Assembly: GCA_904502135.1 (NCBI GenBank)
Contig: CAJGDE010000124.1
Span: 1 to 5,086, forward strand
Direction: 5' to 3'
DNA from: Kiritimatiellia bacterium
GTDB taxonomy: Bacteria; Verrucomicrobiota; Kiritimatiellia; RFP12; UBA1067
DNA length: 5,086 nt
Of the stretch, positions 1 through 4,578 are shown piece by piece (the first letter of the stretch is position 1; the number at the start of each line of letters is the position of its first letter). The translations under genes were made by a program, and so were the position numbers. The notes under the pieces are model-generated. The model did not search any database, had not been told where the DNA came from, and worked only from the letters and a program-made list of their open reading frames with translations.

Positions 1-70
1 GAATGGGGAACGGGGAATGGGGAACGGGGAATGGGGAACGGGGAATGGGGAATGGGGAACGGGGAATGGG
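1..70. repeat. Ten tandem copies of a G-rich heptamer, GAAYGGG
   Basis: Ten back-to-back 7-bp units fill this stretch, each reading GAATGGG or GAACGGG. The order of the variable base is T,C,T,C,T,C,T,T,C,T, so the array mostly alternates as a 14-bp double unit, with one TT break at units 7-8. Each junction makes a run of four G separated by AAT or AAC, an arrangement that could fold into a G-quadruplex on this strand. The array starts at the first base of the window, so its real length is unknown. It is not in a recognisable gene. Such arrays commonly vary in copy number by slippage, and they are also prone to assembly error. Confidence 0.95.
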
Positions 71-138
71 GGATTCGTTGTCACATGCCCAAATAGTAAG
101 GGTGATGAAGGGAAGGTGGTAATATGATTGATGAAATA

Positions 139-147
139 TGGTATAAT
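139..147 (+). promoter_or_regulatory. Candidate extended -10 promoter, TGGTATAAT
   Basis: A perfect TATAAT at 142-147 is preceded by TG one base upstream, which makes an extended -10 element. No good -35 hexamer is seen at the usual distance, and extended -10 promoters often lack one. Transcription would run through the palindrome array at 200-307 towards the antitoxin gene. This rests on sequence match only. AT-rich intergenic DNA gives such matches by chance, and the second, similar box at 322-330 is closer to the gene. Confidence 0.4.
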
Positions 148-199
148 TAGAATAAAATCAAGGGAGAGCATTGGGAAATATCATAGGGTGTTGCCAATG

Positions 200-307
200 T
201 TTGTTGCGCAACAAAAGTAGCTCCGTTGCGCAACGCAGGAGGTTTTGTTGCGCAACAAAACCTTTTCCCTTGCGCAAGGGGTGAACAGAGGATTAAGCAT
301 TGCGCAA
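200..307. repeat. Array of five TTGCGCAA-centred palindromes, four at 22-bp spacing
   Basis: Five palindromes share the core TTGCGCAA. They lie at 200-215 (16 bp perfect), 224-235 (12 bp), 240-263 (24 bp perfect), 267-280 (14 bp) and 300-307 (core only). Their centres are at 207.5, 229.5, 251.5, 273.5 and 303.5, giving spacings of 22, 22, 22 and 30 bp, close to two and three helical turns. The flanks differ from site to site (TTTG, CG, AGGTTTTG, CCC), yet each flank is matched by its own complement on the other side, so symmetry is kept while sequence is not. The last core overlaps the likely -35 region of the antitoxin promoter. The most likely role is an operator array for the adjacent toxin-antitoxin operon, since Phd/YefM antitoxins bind short palindromes upstream of their own genes. 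Alternatives are a set of hairpins or a binding array for another dimeric regulator. Confidence 0.85.
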
Positions 308-330
308 GTGTGATAGAATTATGATATAAT
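300..330 (+). promoter_or_regulatory. Likely promoter of the toxin-antitoxin operon
   Basis: A perfect TATAAT at 325-330 has TG one base upstream (TGATATAAT, an extended -10). A TTGCGC hexamer at 300-305 could serve as a poor -35 with a 19-bp spacer, which is long, so the extended -10 probably does most of the work. The box lies 30 bp before the antitoxin start and 18 bp before its Shine-Dalgarno. The -35 position coincides with the fifth TTGCGCAA palindrome, so a protein bound there would be expected to block RNA polymerase. That fits autorepression by the antitoxin, but it is inferred from position. Confidence 0.6.
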
Positions 331-360
331 AATTACATTCTAATCACGAAGGAGGCTTTT

Positions 361-624
361 ATGTTTTCGACCCAAATAAGACCCGTAACAGATTTGCGGA
401 ATAAATACTCTGATGTTGAATGTGACCTTGCCAACGGGCCGGTTGTTTTGACCAAAAACGGATATGGAGCATCTGTTCTCGTCAGCATTGATATGTTCGA
501 CCGTCTGATAAAAAAGCAGGAACTTTACGAGGCTGTTTCCAGATCTGAATCTGAAATAGAGTCGGGTCTTGGTCTCGATGCGGTATCTGCACTGTCAAAA
601 ATGAGGGCGACTCTCAATGTATAA
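361..624 (+). CDS. Antitoxin of the Phd/YefM family (87 residues)
   Basis: The protein is the predicted antitoxin of a type II toxin-antitoxin pair: it should bind and neutralise the toxin encoded next to it and repress their shared promoter. Residues 6-50 follow the Phd/YefM pattern, with IRPVTDLRNKYSDV at 6-19, then a G-x-x-VVLTKNGYGASVLVS strand-turn-strand and the start of a helix at IDMFDRL (43-49). The rest is charged and helical, the part that normally wraps the toxin. The length is typical. A strong AAGGAGG at 349-355 sits 5 bases before the ATG. The last 8 bases overlap the toxin gene. Antitoxins of this family bind short palindromes, and the TTGCGCAA array directly upstream is the obvious candidate operator. 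Family assignment is firm; the exact subtype and gene name are not. Confidence 0.88.
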   Translation: MFSTQIRPVTDLRNKYSDVECDLANGPVVLTKNGYGASVLVSIDMFDRLIKKQELYEAVSRSESEIESGLGLDAVSALSKMRATLNV

Positions 625-937
625 CGTCGTCATATCTCCAAGTGCCAATGCCGACCTTTTCAACATTCTACGGTATATCGCGCAGGAGTTGGAGAATCCG
701 CAGGCGGCAACCGATTTTGCCAATGGTGTGGAGAAATGTTATGCGGATTTGGAAACAATGCCGAGTTGTCATGCTCTTTGCGCCGACCCAGTTTTGCAAA
801 TGAAGGGGTATCGGAAATATCCCGTTGGGAATTATCTCGTCATCTTCCGCGTCATAGAAGAGCGTTCTGAAGTGCGCGTCGTCCACATTTTCCATGAGAC
901 GCAAAATTACCTCACTATTCAGAGAGGTGAGGGATAG
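617..937 (+). CDS. Toxin of the ParE/RelE superfamily (106 residues)
   Basis: This is the predicted toxin partner of the preceding antitoxin. The N-terminus MYNVVISPSANADLFNILRYIA matches the start of the family (strand, then SPSA..DL..I..YIA helix). It is followed by NPQAATDF, a second helix with LETMP, and a C-terminal sheet with GYRKYPVGNYLVIFRVIE (83-84 region) and VRVVHIFHETQNY. The fold covers both ParE-type gyrase poisons and RelE-type ribosome-dependent RNases. The wording (SPSA, YIA, NYLVIFRV, HIFH) looks closer to ParE, but I cannot tell the target from sequence alone. It overlaps the antitoxin gene by 8 bases, with a GAGGG at 603-607 as a likely Shine-Dalgarno inside it, so translation is probably coupled. 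Length is normal and no damage is seen. Confidence 0.87.
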   Translation: MYNVVISPSANADLFNILRYIAQELENPQAATDFANGVEKCYADLETMPSCHALCADPVLQMKGYRKYPVGNYLVIFRVIEERSEVRVVHIFHETQNYLTIQRGEG

Positions 938-965
938 ATAGGTTTTATTTGTCATAGATAATCGG

Positions 966-980
966 AATGGTTGAACCATT
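966..980. other. Short inverted repeat after the toxin gene
   Basis: AATGGT at 966-971 and ACCATT at 975-980 are perfect complements around a 3-base centre, and they lie between the toxin stop and the next Shine-Dalgarno. There is no T-run after it, so it is not a standard intrinsic terminator. It could be a weak operator or a small hairpin separating the toxin-antitoxin transcript from the downstream pair. No clear promoter is visible in this 67-bp gap, so read-through is possible. Confidence 0.35.
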
Positions 981-1004
981 ACCTTAAACGAAAGGAGATT
1001 AATT

Positions 1005-1448
1005 ATGCTGGGAGAAAGAATGAGAAAAAAGAGATTATTACGAAGTCAATGCAGGGTGGATATTAAGAAGAATGATCTTTCAGAAAAATCTTCTCCAGTG
1101 ATGATAGTAAAATCATTAATGAATAAAGAGAGATTAAAGATAGAGGCCGGAATAGCAGGTTCTTATTCTCCACCACAGAGAACAATAGAAGATATTCAGA
1201 AAGATATTTCAAGTCTTTTCAGGCATATAAGAAGACCTATCTTGTCAAATAGAGAAATTCTTTTAGCCAGGTCTGTAGTCCATGAGATGAGGGAGATGGT
1301 AAATTGGGAGGTACATCAATTAGCCTCAATGCCATTGTCAGAGTGTGATGAAAAACAAATTAGTGACTTGGCGACGATTTTGTCAACAGCAGGAGAAATT
1401 GAGAAGTCCTATATGCGGTTGCGTGTAAGAAAGGGTGGTGTAATATGA
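1005..1448 (+). CDS. Unknown protein, AT-rich, helical (147 residues)
   Basis: I do not recognise this protein. The start is supported by AAAGGAG at 991-997, 7 bases before the ATG, within the AAACGAAAGGAG context seen at other genes here. The first 22 residues are very basic (ERMRKKRLLRSQCR), the middle has a proline-containing break (SYSPPQRT, 53-60), and residues 61-140 look like three or four amphipathic helices, including IEDIQKDISSLFRHI (61-75) and EILLARSVVHEMREMVNWEV (84-103). There is no signal peptide or membrane segment. Arginine is mostly encoded by AGA and the gene is clearly more AT-rich than the phage genes downstream, suggesting a different origin. It overlaps the next gene as ATGA, so the two probably act together. 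The basic start could contact nucleic acid, but that is only a guess. Confidence 0.7.
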   Translation: MLGERMRKKRLLRSQCRVDIKKNDLSEKSSPVMIVKSLMNKERLKIEAGIAGSYSPPQRTIEDIQKDISSLFRHIRRPILSNREILLARSVVHEMREMVNWEVHQLASMPLSECDEKQISDLATILSTAGEIEKSYMRLRVRKGGVI

Positions 1449-1882
1449 AAGCGTCACCTGATCAATTGGAAATAATAGAAGGACTCCTTCGAACAGCTTA
1501 TGATTTACTTTGTCAGTATCGCAAAGATTATAAGGGACCGCAATTAAGAGGTAAAGGTATTTGCCCTTATAATGGGAATGAAGTTCATCCAATGATATTG
1601 ATAGAACGTGGAAAGTGGGTAAGAATCTGTAATAAACCTTACTCGTTCACGGGAGCAGCACAATGGGCTATCGTCAATCGTTTCTTCAAGTCGATAAAGG
1701 AGGGGGAGGATAATACAAAAAATCATTTCCCTGTGAGATTCACTACGGAAGATTACAATAAGTGTAAGCTGAATTGTTTAGCATTGATCAAGGATTTTGT
1801 CGAGCGTCAGCCCGCGGCTGTTCGTATTAGGAATACAAGGTACGAAGATAGGGCACGATTTAAAGTCGAATTGCTAAAGTAA
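1445..1882 (+). CDS. Unknown protein, possible degenerate zinc-binding centre (145 residues)
   Basis: This protein is not recognised. Its ATG overlaps the stop of the preceding gene (ATGA), with an AAGGGTGG stretch at 1431-1438 as a plausible Shine-Dalgarno, so the pair is translationally coupled. Residues 1-27 form a helix (IIEGLLRTAYDLLCQYR). The middle, 38-66, has Cys40-Pro41, His48 and Cys62 in an arrangement (GICPYNGNEVHP, then RGKWVRICNKPY) faintly like a zinc ribbon. Further cysteines occur at 107 and 111 (CKLNC). The C-terminus is basic (RIRNTRYEDRARFK). No membrane or export signal is seen. It is the last gene before a strong terminator. A zinc-binding or nucleic-acid role is a guess from composition, not a family match. 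Confidence 0.7.
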   Translation: MKASPDQLEIIEGLLRTAYDLLCQYRKDYKGPQLRGKGICPYNGNEVHPMILIERGKWVRICNKPYSFTGAAQWAIVNRFFKSIKEGEDNTKNHFPVRFTTEDYNKCKLNCLALIKDFVERQPAAVRIRNTRYEDRARFKVELLK

Positions 1883-1928
1883 ATTACCGATCTACAAGTT
1901 TAGTTTAAAATTTTATTTTACCCTTATG

Positions 1929-1954
1929 AAGCCCTGCTTTTGCAGGGCTTTTTT
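1929..1954 (+). terminator. Intrinsic terminator of the 1005-1882 gene pair
   Basis: GCCCTGC at 1931-1937 pairs perfectly with GCAGGGC at 1942-1948 around a TTTT loop, the stem can be extended by two A-T pairs at its foot, and six T follow at 1949-1954. This is a textbook rho-independent terminator 46 bp after the stop at 1882. It separates the AT-rich unit from the phage-like genes. The A-run on its left side is short, so action on the other strand is less likely. Confidence 0.93.
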
Positions 1955-2025
1955 CGTTGCTATTAGGAATCAAGTTTAGGTTGAAATTTGAATTAATTAC
2001 TAGACATTTCTAATTTGGTTTATTA

Positions 2026-2055
2026 GTCGCGTCCGGAGGATATTTCGGGCGCGAC
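2026..2055. other. Strong GC-rich stem-loop in the leader before the sigma-like gene
   Basis: Bases 2026-2035 pair with 2046-2055 over ten positions (GTCGCGTCCG with CGGGCGCGAC, one G-U pair) around a 10-base loop. It stands out because the 70 bases before it are AT-rich. No T-run follows, so it is not an ordinary terminator. It could be the first helix of a structured leader RNA, a protein-binding site or an element at the phage/host junction. A weak promoter (TTGAAT at 1988-1993, TAATTT at 2011-2016) can be drawn just upstream but is not convincing. Confidence 0.7.
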
Positions 2056-2080
2056 AGTTCGTTGTTACGAATTACAAGCG

Positions 2081-2176
2081 TTTTCCGATTCTCCAACGGG
2101 CCTCGGAAAAAGCTTTGTAGCGCGGCACGTTGACCTCGCGGCATTTTCCGAGAACTTCAAAAGGGGAATCGGAAAA
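2081..2176 (+). promoter_or_regulatory. Structured leader with two alternative folds, likely cis-regulatory
   Basis: Four copies of one 8-bp element alternate in orientation: TTTTCCGA at 2081-2088, TCGGAAAA at 2103-2110, TTTTCCGA at 2144-2151 and TCGGAAAA at 2169-2176. They allow two exclusive RNA structures. In the nested fold, 2081-2094 pairs with 2163-2176 (14 bp, one G-U) and encloses 2102-2110 pairing with 2144-2152 (9 bp). This buries the GGGG of the Shine-Dalgarno (AAGGGG, 2161-2166). In the side-by-side fold, 2081-2088 pairs with 2103-2110 and 2144-2151 with 2169-2176, leaving the Shine-Dalgarno in a loop. The last element touches the ATG at 2177. The simplest reading is translational control of the sigma-like gene. 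A DNA-level role (operator array) is also possible. I do not recognise a known riboswitch class. Confidence 0.6.
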
Positions 2177-2638
2177 ATGAAGAAAATTCGAAACAACGAC
2201 AATCGCGGCTATGTGCTTGATGCACTTGCGCGTAGGCTTGAAAGAAACGCAGAAATTGACGACATTCGTCAGGCTAATGCAAAGAAGCGCCGCGCATTCA
2301 TGGGCAGGGCGATTCGACTTGACGACTGTCTCTATGATGATAACGGTAATGAAAAAGAAAGTTCATTGCTTTCAGATGGAGGGCGCGGCGCGGCGGTAAT
2401 TCGTCAGATGCGCGAGGAGGTCTATGAGGATCTTTCCTGGCTCGTTGAATTTCGCCGCGTTGTTGCATCTTTGAATGAGATAGATCAGCGCATTGTCGCG
2501 GCGTTGATGCAGGATTTGCGTCCTCAAAATGCAGCTCGTTTGGCGATGACTAATCGTCAGAGGGTTTACCGTCTGATTGATAAGTTGAGTATTGCGCTCA
2601 AGCCTGCGCATCAGATGTGGAAGCGTCGTTTCTCGTGA
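2177..2638 (+). CDS. Sigma-70 region 4-like helix-turn-helix protein, phage-type (153 residues)
   Basis: This is likely a small DNA-binding transcription regulator. The first 45 residues are rich in Arg, Lys and Asn and helical. RAIRLDDCLYDDNGNEKESSLLSD (44-67) resembles the linker before region 4 in sigma factors. Residues 83-142 look like region 4: a helix at SWLVEFRRVVASL, the turn NEIDQRIVAALMQDL (100-114), then RPQNAARLAMTNRQRVYRLIDKLSIAL, with the second helix shaped like a recognition helix. Sigma region 2, which melts the -10 box, is not seen, so it is unlikely to work as a complete sigma factor. It may instead be an anti-sigma or activator-like phage protein. The Shine-Dalgarno AAGGGG (2161-2166) lies 10 bases before the ATG, inside a structured leader. 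Its position before the phage genes suggests it controls them. The family call is moderate, with no exact homologue recognised. Confidence 0.65.
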   Translation: MKKIRNNDNRGYVLDALARRLERNAEIDDIRQANAKKRRAFMGRAIRLDDCLYDDNGNEKESSLLSDGGRGAAVIRQMREEVYEDLSWLVEFRRVVASLNEIDQRIVAALMQDLRPQNAARLAMTNRQRVYRLIDKLSIALKPAHQMWKRRFS

Positions 2639-2653
2639 GTTGACGCATTTTGC

Positions 2654-2675
2654 AACGCGGCTTCAATGCCGCGTT
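2654..2675. other. Perfect 8-bp stem-loop after the sigma-like gene
   Basis: AACGCGGC at 2654-2661 pairs with GCCGCGTT at 2668-2675 around a 6-base loop, 15 bp after the stop codon. The 3' side continues ACAGAAAAAC with no T-run, so it is not a canonical intrinsic terminator. It may protect the transcript's 3' end or slow polymerase before the next gene. Confidence 0.6.
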
Positions 2676-2722
2676 ACAGAAAAACAAAAACTAACGACTA
2701 CTAAATGCCGGGAGGTGCACGA

Positions 2723-2773
2723 GTGTGTGCCACGGCAAATAAAGAACCTCCAAAAGAAAGGAGACTGACATGA
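2723..2773 (+). CDS. Possible 16-residue leader peptide, GTG start
   Basis: A GGAGGT at 2711-2716 lies 6 bases before a GTG at 2723, which opens a 16-codon frame ending in the TGA at 2771-2773, overlapping the ATG of the next gene by ATGA. An ATG at 2705 would extend it to 22 codons but has no Shine-Dalgarno. The peptide is basic and proline-containing (NKEPPKERRLT at its end). GGAGGT is also complementary to ACCTCC at 2746-2751, so its own ribosome site could be masked. It may be a coupling leader or just chance; there is nothing to compare it with. Confidence 0.25.
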   Translation: MCATANKEPPKERRLT

Positions 2774-2982
2774 AGGATACTCTCATGTCAAAGCTGAAGG
2801 GGCTCGGAAAATCGCTTTTGCAGGCGTTGGCGTCCGGGCTGGTCGCATGGCTCGCCACCATAACCTCGGGTTGCACTACATTTGTTGTGCCGAATGACGA
2901 ATCAAACGTGCCTGTCGTTTCGATGCCGGGCGTTGTTCCGATCTCGGTGCAGCTCAATTCAAAGCCGAGCAACAATCAGTAA
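2770..2982 (+). CDS. Small membrane-anchored or lipoprotein-like peptide (70 residues)
   Basis: AAAGGAG at 2757-2763 supports this start. The peptide has a basic start (MKDTLMSKLKGLGK), a hydrophobic segment at 15-33 (SLLQALASGLVAWLATIT) and then SGC with Cys35, followed by a polar, proline- and valine-rich tail. This looks like a lipoprotein signal peptide, with the lipobox TSGC being non-standard at the -3 position (Thr, where Leu is usual). If processed, a 36-residue lipidated peptide would remain. It sits just before a HU-like protein. In Bacteroides, tiny hydrophobic 'smalltalk' peptides ending in TSC also neighbour HU-like genes, so a comparable role is possible but inferred from arrangement and shape only. 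A phage lysis or superinfection function is another option. Confidence 0.68.
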   Translation: MKDTLMSKLKGLGKSLLQALASGLVAWLATITSGCTTFVVPNDESNVPVVSMPGVVPISVQLNSKPSNNQ

Positions 2983-2991
2983 ATGAATCTG

Positions 2992-3018
2992 GGGACGGGA
3001 AGCGGTTTTCCTGTTCCC
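2992..3018. other. Imperfect hairpin in the gap before the HU-like gene
   Basis: Bases 2992-3001 (GGGACGGGAA) pair with 3008-3018 (TTCCTGTTCCC) with one bulged base and one G-U pair, leaving a 6-base loop. It lies between the stop of the small lipobox gene and the Shine-Dalgarno of the next gene. With no T-run it is not a terminator and may tune expression or RNA stability of the second gene. Confidence 0.45.
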
Positions 3019-3045
3019 ACAACTATAAACGAAAGAAGGTACAAA

Positions 3046-3771
3046 ATGAACATAAAACCATCCATGAAATTCCGCGTTGTCCAGGGACGCAATCCCAAGA
3101 CAGGCGGCACAGTCCAGCGTCCACTCATCGTCGAGCGCGAGACATACTACATCGATCAGGTTGTGCAGTATGCTCTCAATGCGGGGTACGTTCGTGGACA
3201 GTTCCACGACATGCGCGGTGCGCTCAATGGCTTCATTCAGGCCATGCAGCAGCTTGGCAAGGACGGCAAGGCCGTGAACCTGAACAACTGGCTTAGGATT
3301 CACGCCGAACTTACCGGGACTGTTGGAGAGAACCGCCAGCTTTCGGATCGCAACGAAATGCGTGTCAACATCACCGCACTTCAGGACTTGAAGAGCGATT
3401 GGACGCAGTTCAGTTGGACGAATGTCGACAACACGGGCGCAATGCCTAAGATCGACACGATTCTCTCCCCCGGCGGTAAGCCTTGGGCAATCGTGAAGTC
3501 CAAGGGCATTCTTGTCACTGGCAAGAACCTCTACTTCGATGCGGCCAAGGGCGACACGGCGAGTATTTCCTACGGTGAAGGCGACGCGGCGGTTACGCTT
3601 GCGATCACGCCTACCGAAAGCGACTACTCGCACATGCTCTTTGGCTGGCCTGCAGAACTGGACGAGGTGGCGGCTGGCACGAAGCTCACTCTCTCCTTTC
3701 GCACTTGCGCAGGGATTGAGGGCGGCGCTGTCTACACCTTGACGAAGGCCGCTGAAATGAAGGATGCGTAA
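3046..3771 (+). CDS. HU-like DNA-binding protein with C-terminal Ig-like domain (241 residues)
   Basis: Residues 1-120 resemble the HU/IHF-type DNA-binding domain of the group found fused to a C-terminal DUF4469 Ig-like domain. The recognisable part is KTGGTVQRPLIVERETYYID, then a helical stretch (VVQYALNAGYVRGQFHDMRG, ALNGFIQAMQQLG) and VNLNNWLRIHAELTGTV. Residues 140-241 look like the Ig-like part (ILVTGKNLYFDAAKGD, then alternating strands to GGAVYTLTKAAE). Such proteins are taken as nucleoid or DNA-binding proteins, but their cellular role is poorly known. I chose ATG 3046 because AAGAAGG ending at 3039 lies 6 bases before it. An in-frame ATG at 2983 has no such site and would add a hairpin region. 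The gene is GC-richer than the left half and is closed by a strong terminator. The exact function here, beside phage structural genes, is unknown. Confidence 0.72.
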   Translation: MNIKPSMKFRVVQGRNPKTGGTVQRPLIVERETYYIDQVVQYALNAGYVRGQFHDMRGALNGFIQAMQQLGKDGKAVNLNNWLRIHAELTGTVGENRQLSDRNEMRVNITALQDLKSDWTQFSWTNVDNTGAMPKIDTILSPGGKPWAIVKSKGILVTGKNLYFDAAKGDTASISYGEGDAAVTLAITPTESDYSHMLFGWPAELDEVAAGTKLTLSFRTCAGIEGGAVYTLTKAAEMKDA

Positions 3772-3783
3772 GCTCTCCTTTGG

Positions 3784-3819
3784 GCGGGGCGCGAGGAATT
3801 TTCCTCGCCCCCGCTTTTT
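3784..3819 (+). terminator. Intrinsic terminator after the HU-like gene
   Basis: GCGAGGA at 3791-3797 pairs with TCCTCGC at 3802-3808 around ATTT, and below a one-base bulge GCGGGG at 3784-3789 pairs with CCCCGC at 3809-3814. Five T follow at 3815-3819. It is one of the strongest hairpins in the window. The downstream gene begins only 28 bp after it, so either that gene has its own promoter or the terminator is partial, giving less downstream product. Confidence 0.92.
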
Positions 3820-3846
3820 CATTTTTTACACGAAAGGAACAAATCT

Positions 3847-4578
3847 ATGAATATCACACGAAAAGTTACGCTACGCGAGGCGCCACCGCTTGTTGGTACG
3901 GAAATCGCCGTTTATGTTAGCGGTATTCCTTGCGATTTGAGCGATGGATATACCTTTGGGTTTACTCGAATCCCGAAACCTGCGGCATCCACACATTTTA
4001 CAATTGAATGGGGTGATGGTTCTGGGGCGACATATTACGAGACGAGGACGAATCTAAAGCATACGTACAAGCGTCCAGGGCTTTATAGAATCCGTATCTG
4101 CGATTGTGTAAACAATGTTGCGGTATCTGCTTCGTCGGCAACAATCGAAAATCTGGTTTATGCTCCGATGATACGTGAGTTTCGTACAACCTCAACACAA
4201 ATCATAACACTTGCGCGGACAGGTTTTTCTAATGCGTACAATCTCGAGAAATTGGAACTGCGCGGCTCATCCGTGAGGAACTTGGCGGCTGGGACTTTCA
4301 TGGGATGTAAGGCACTTAAATCATTAGAAGGGTGTGCCGGGATAGAAAGGCTTTTTATGACGGTTTTCCGCGATTGTATAAGTCTTCCTGAGCGCGTTGA
4401 TTTGCCAAATCTTATCAGCATTTCCGCTGATGCAGACAAGTCTCCGTTTTTGGGGACAAATATCAAGGAGTTTCACTTCGCCGCGAAAAACGAAGAGACT
4501 ATCAAGGCGCTTAAGTTTTATCAAGAAACTGGCGGCAACCTCGGCCTTGAAGGCGCAGTGTGTGTGTTTGACTTGTAG
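3847..4578 (+). CDS. PKD-like plus BspA-type leucine-rich-repeat protein (243 residues)
   Basis: The protein has two parts. Residues 33-100 form a PKD-like Ig fold: FTIEWGDGSGATYYE (51-65) carries the family's WGDG, and HTYKRPGLYRIRI (72-84) its HTY..PG.Y..I. Residues 105-215 are irregular leucine-rich repeats of the BspA/LRR_5 kind, with repeating pieces such as ITLARTGFSNAYNLEKLELRG (120-140) and AAGTFMGCKALKSLEGCAG (147-165). Such proteins usually bind surfaces or other proteins and tend to be secreted. Here there is no signal peptide, so it may be placed on the virion or be an effector inside the cell. AAAGGA at 3833-3838 precedes the ATG by 8 bases. Its stop is 2 bases before the portal start, so it belongs to the same transcript as the portal. 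Family call is good; role is not known. Confidence 0.78.
   Translation: MNITRKVTLREAPPLVGTEIAVYVSGIPCDLSDGYTFGFTRIPKPAASTHFTIEWGDGSGATYYETRTNLKHTYKRPGLYRIRICDCVNNVAVSASSATIENLVYAPMIREFRTTSTQIITLARTGFSNAYNLEKLELRGSSVRNLAAGTFMGCKALKSLEGCAGIERLFMTVFRDCISLPERVDLPNLISISADADKSPFLGTNIKEFHFAAKNEETIKALKFYQETGGNLGLEGAVCVFDL

Noticed and set aside
124..150. Eight-codon frame with an AAGGTGG before it (MIDEIWYN)
   Set aside because: Too short to judge, and it coincides with the candidate -10 box at 142-147; probably chance.
200..307. CRISPR array
   Set aside because: Only an 8-bp core is repeated and spacing is 22-30 bp with no conserved long repeat or separate spacers; no cas genes are present.
2654..2675. 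Intrinsic terminator after the sigma-like gene
   Set aside because: The stem is perfect but no T-run follows on either strand, so it is listed only as a stem-loop.
2983..3045. ATG 2983 as the start of the HU-like gene
   Set aside because: It directly abuts the previous stop, lacks a Shine-Dalgarno, and would encode a hairpin region; ATG 3046 has a well-placed ribosome site.
2959..3822. A 287-codon open frame on the - strand
   Set aside because: It lies antisense to the HU-like gene, spans its terminator, has no Shine-Dalgarno support and a composition typical of a mirrored frame; the + strand protein has a recognisable domain pattern.
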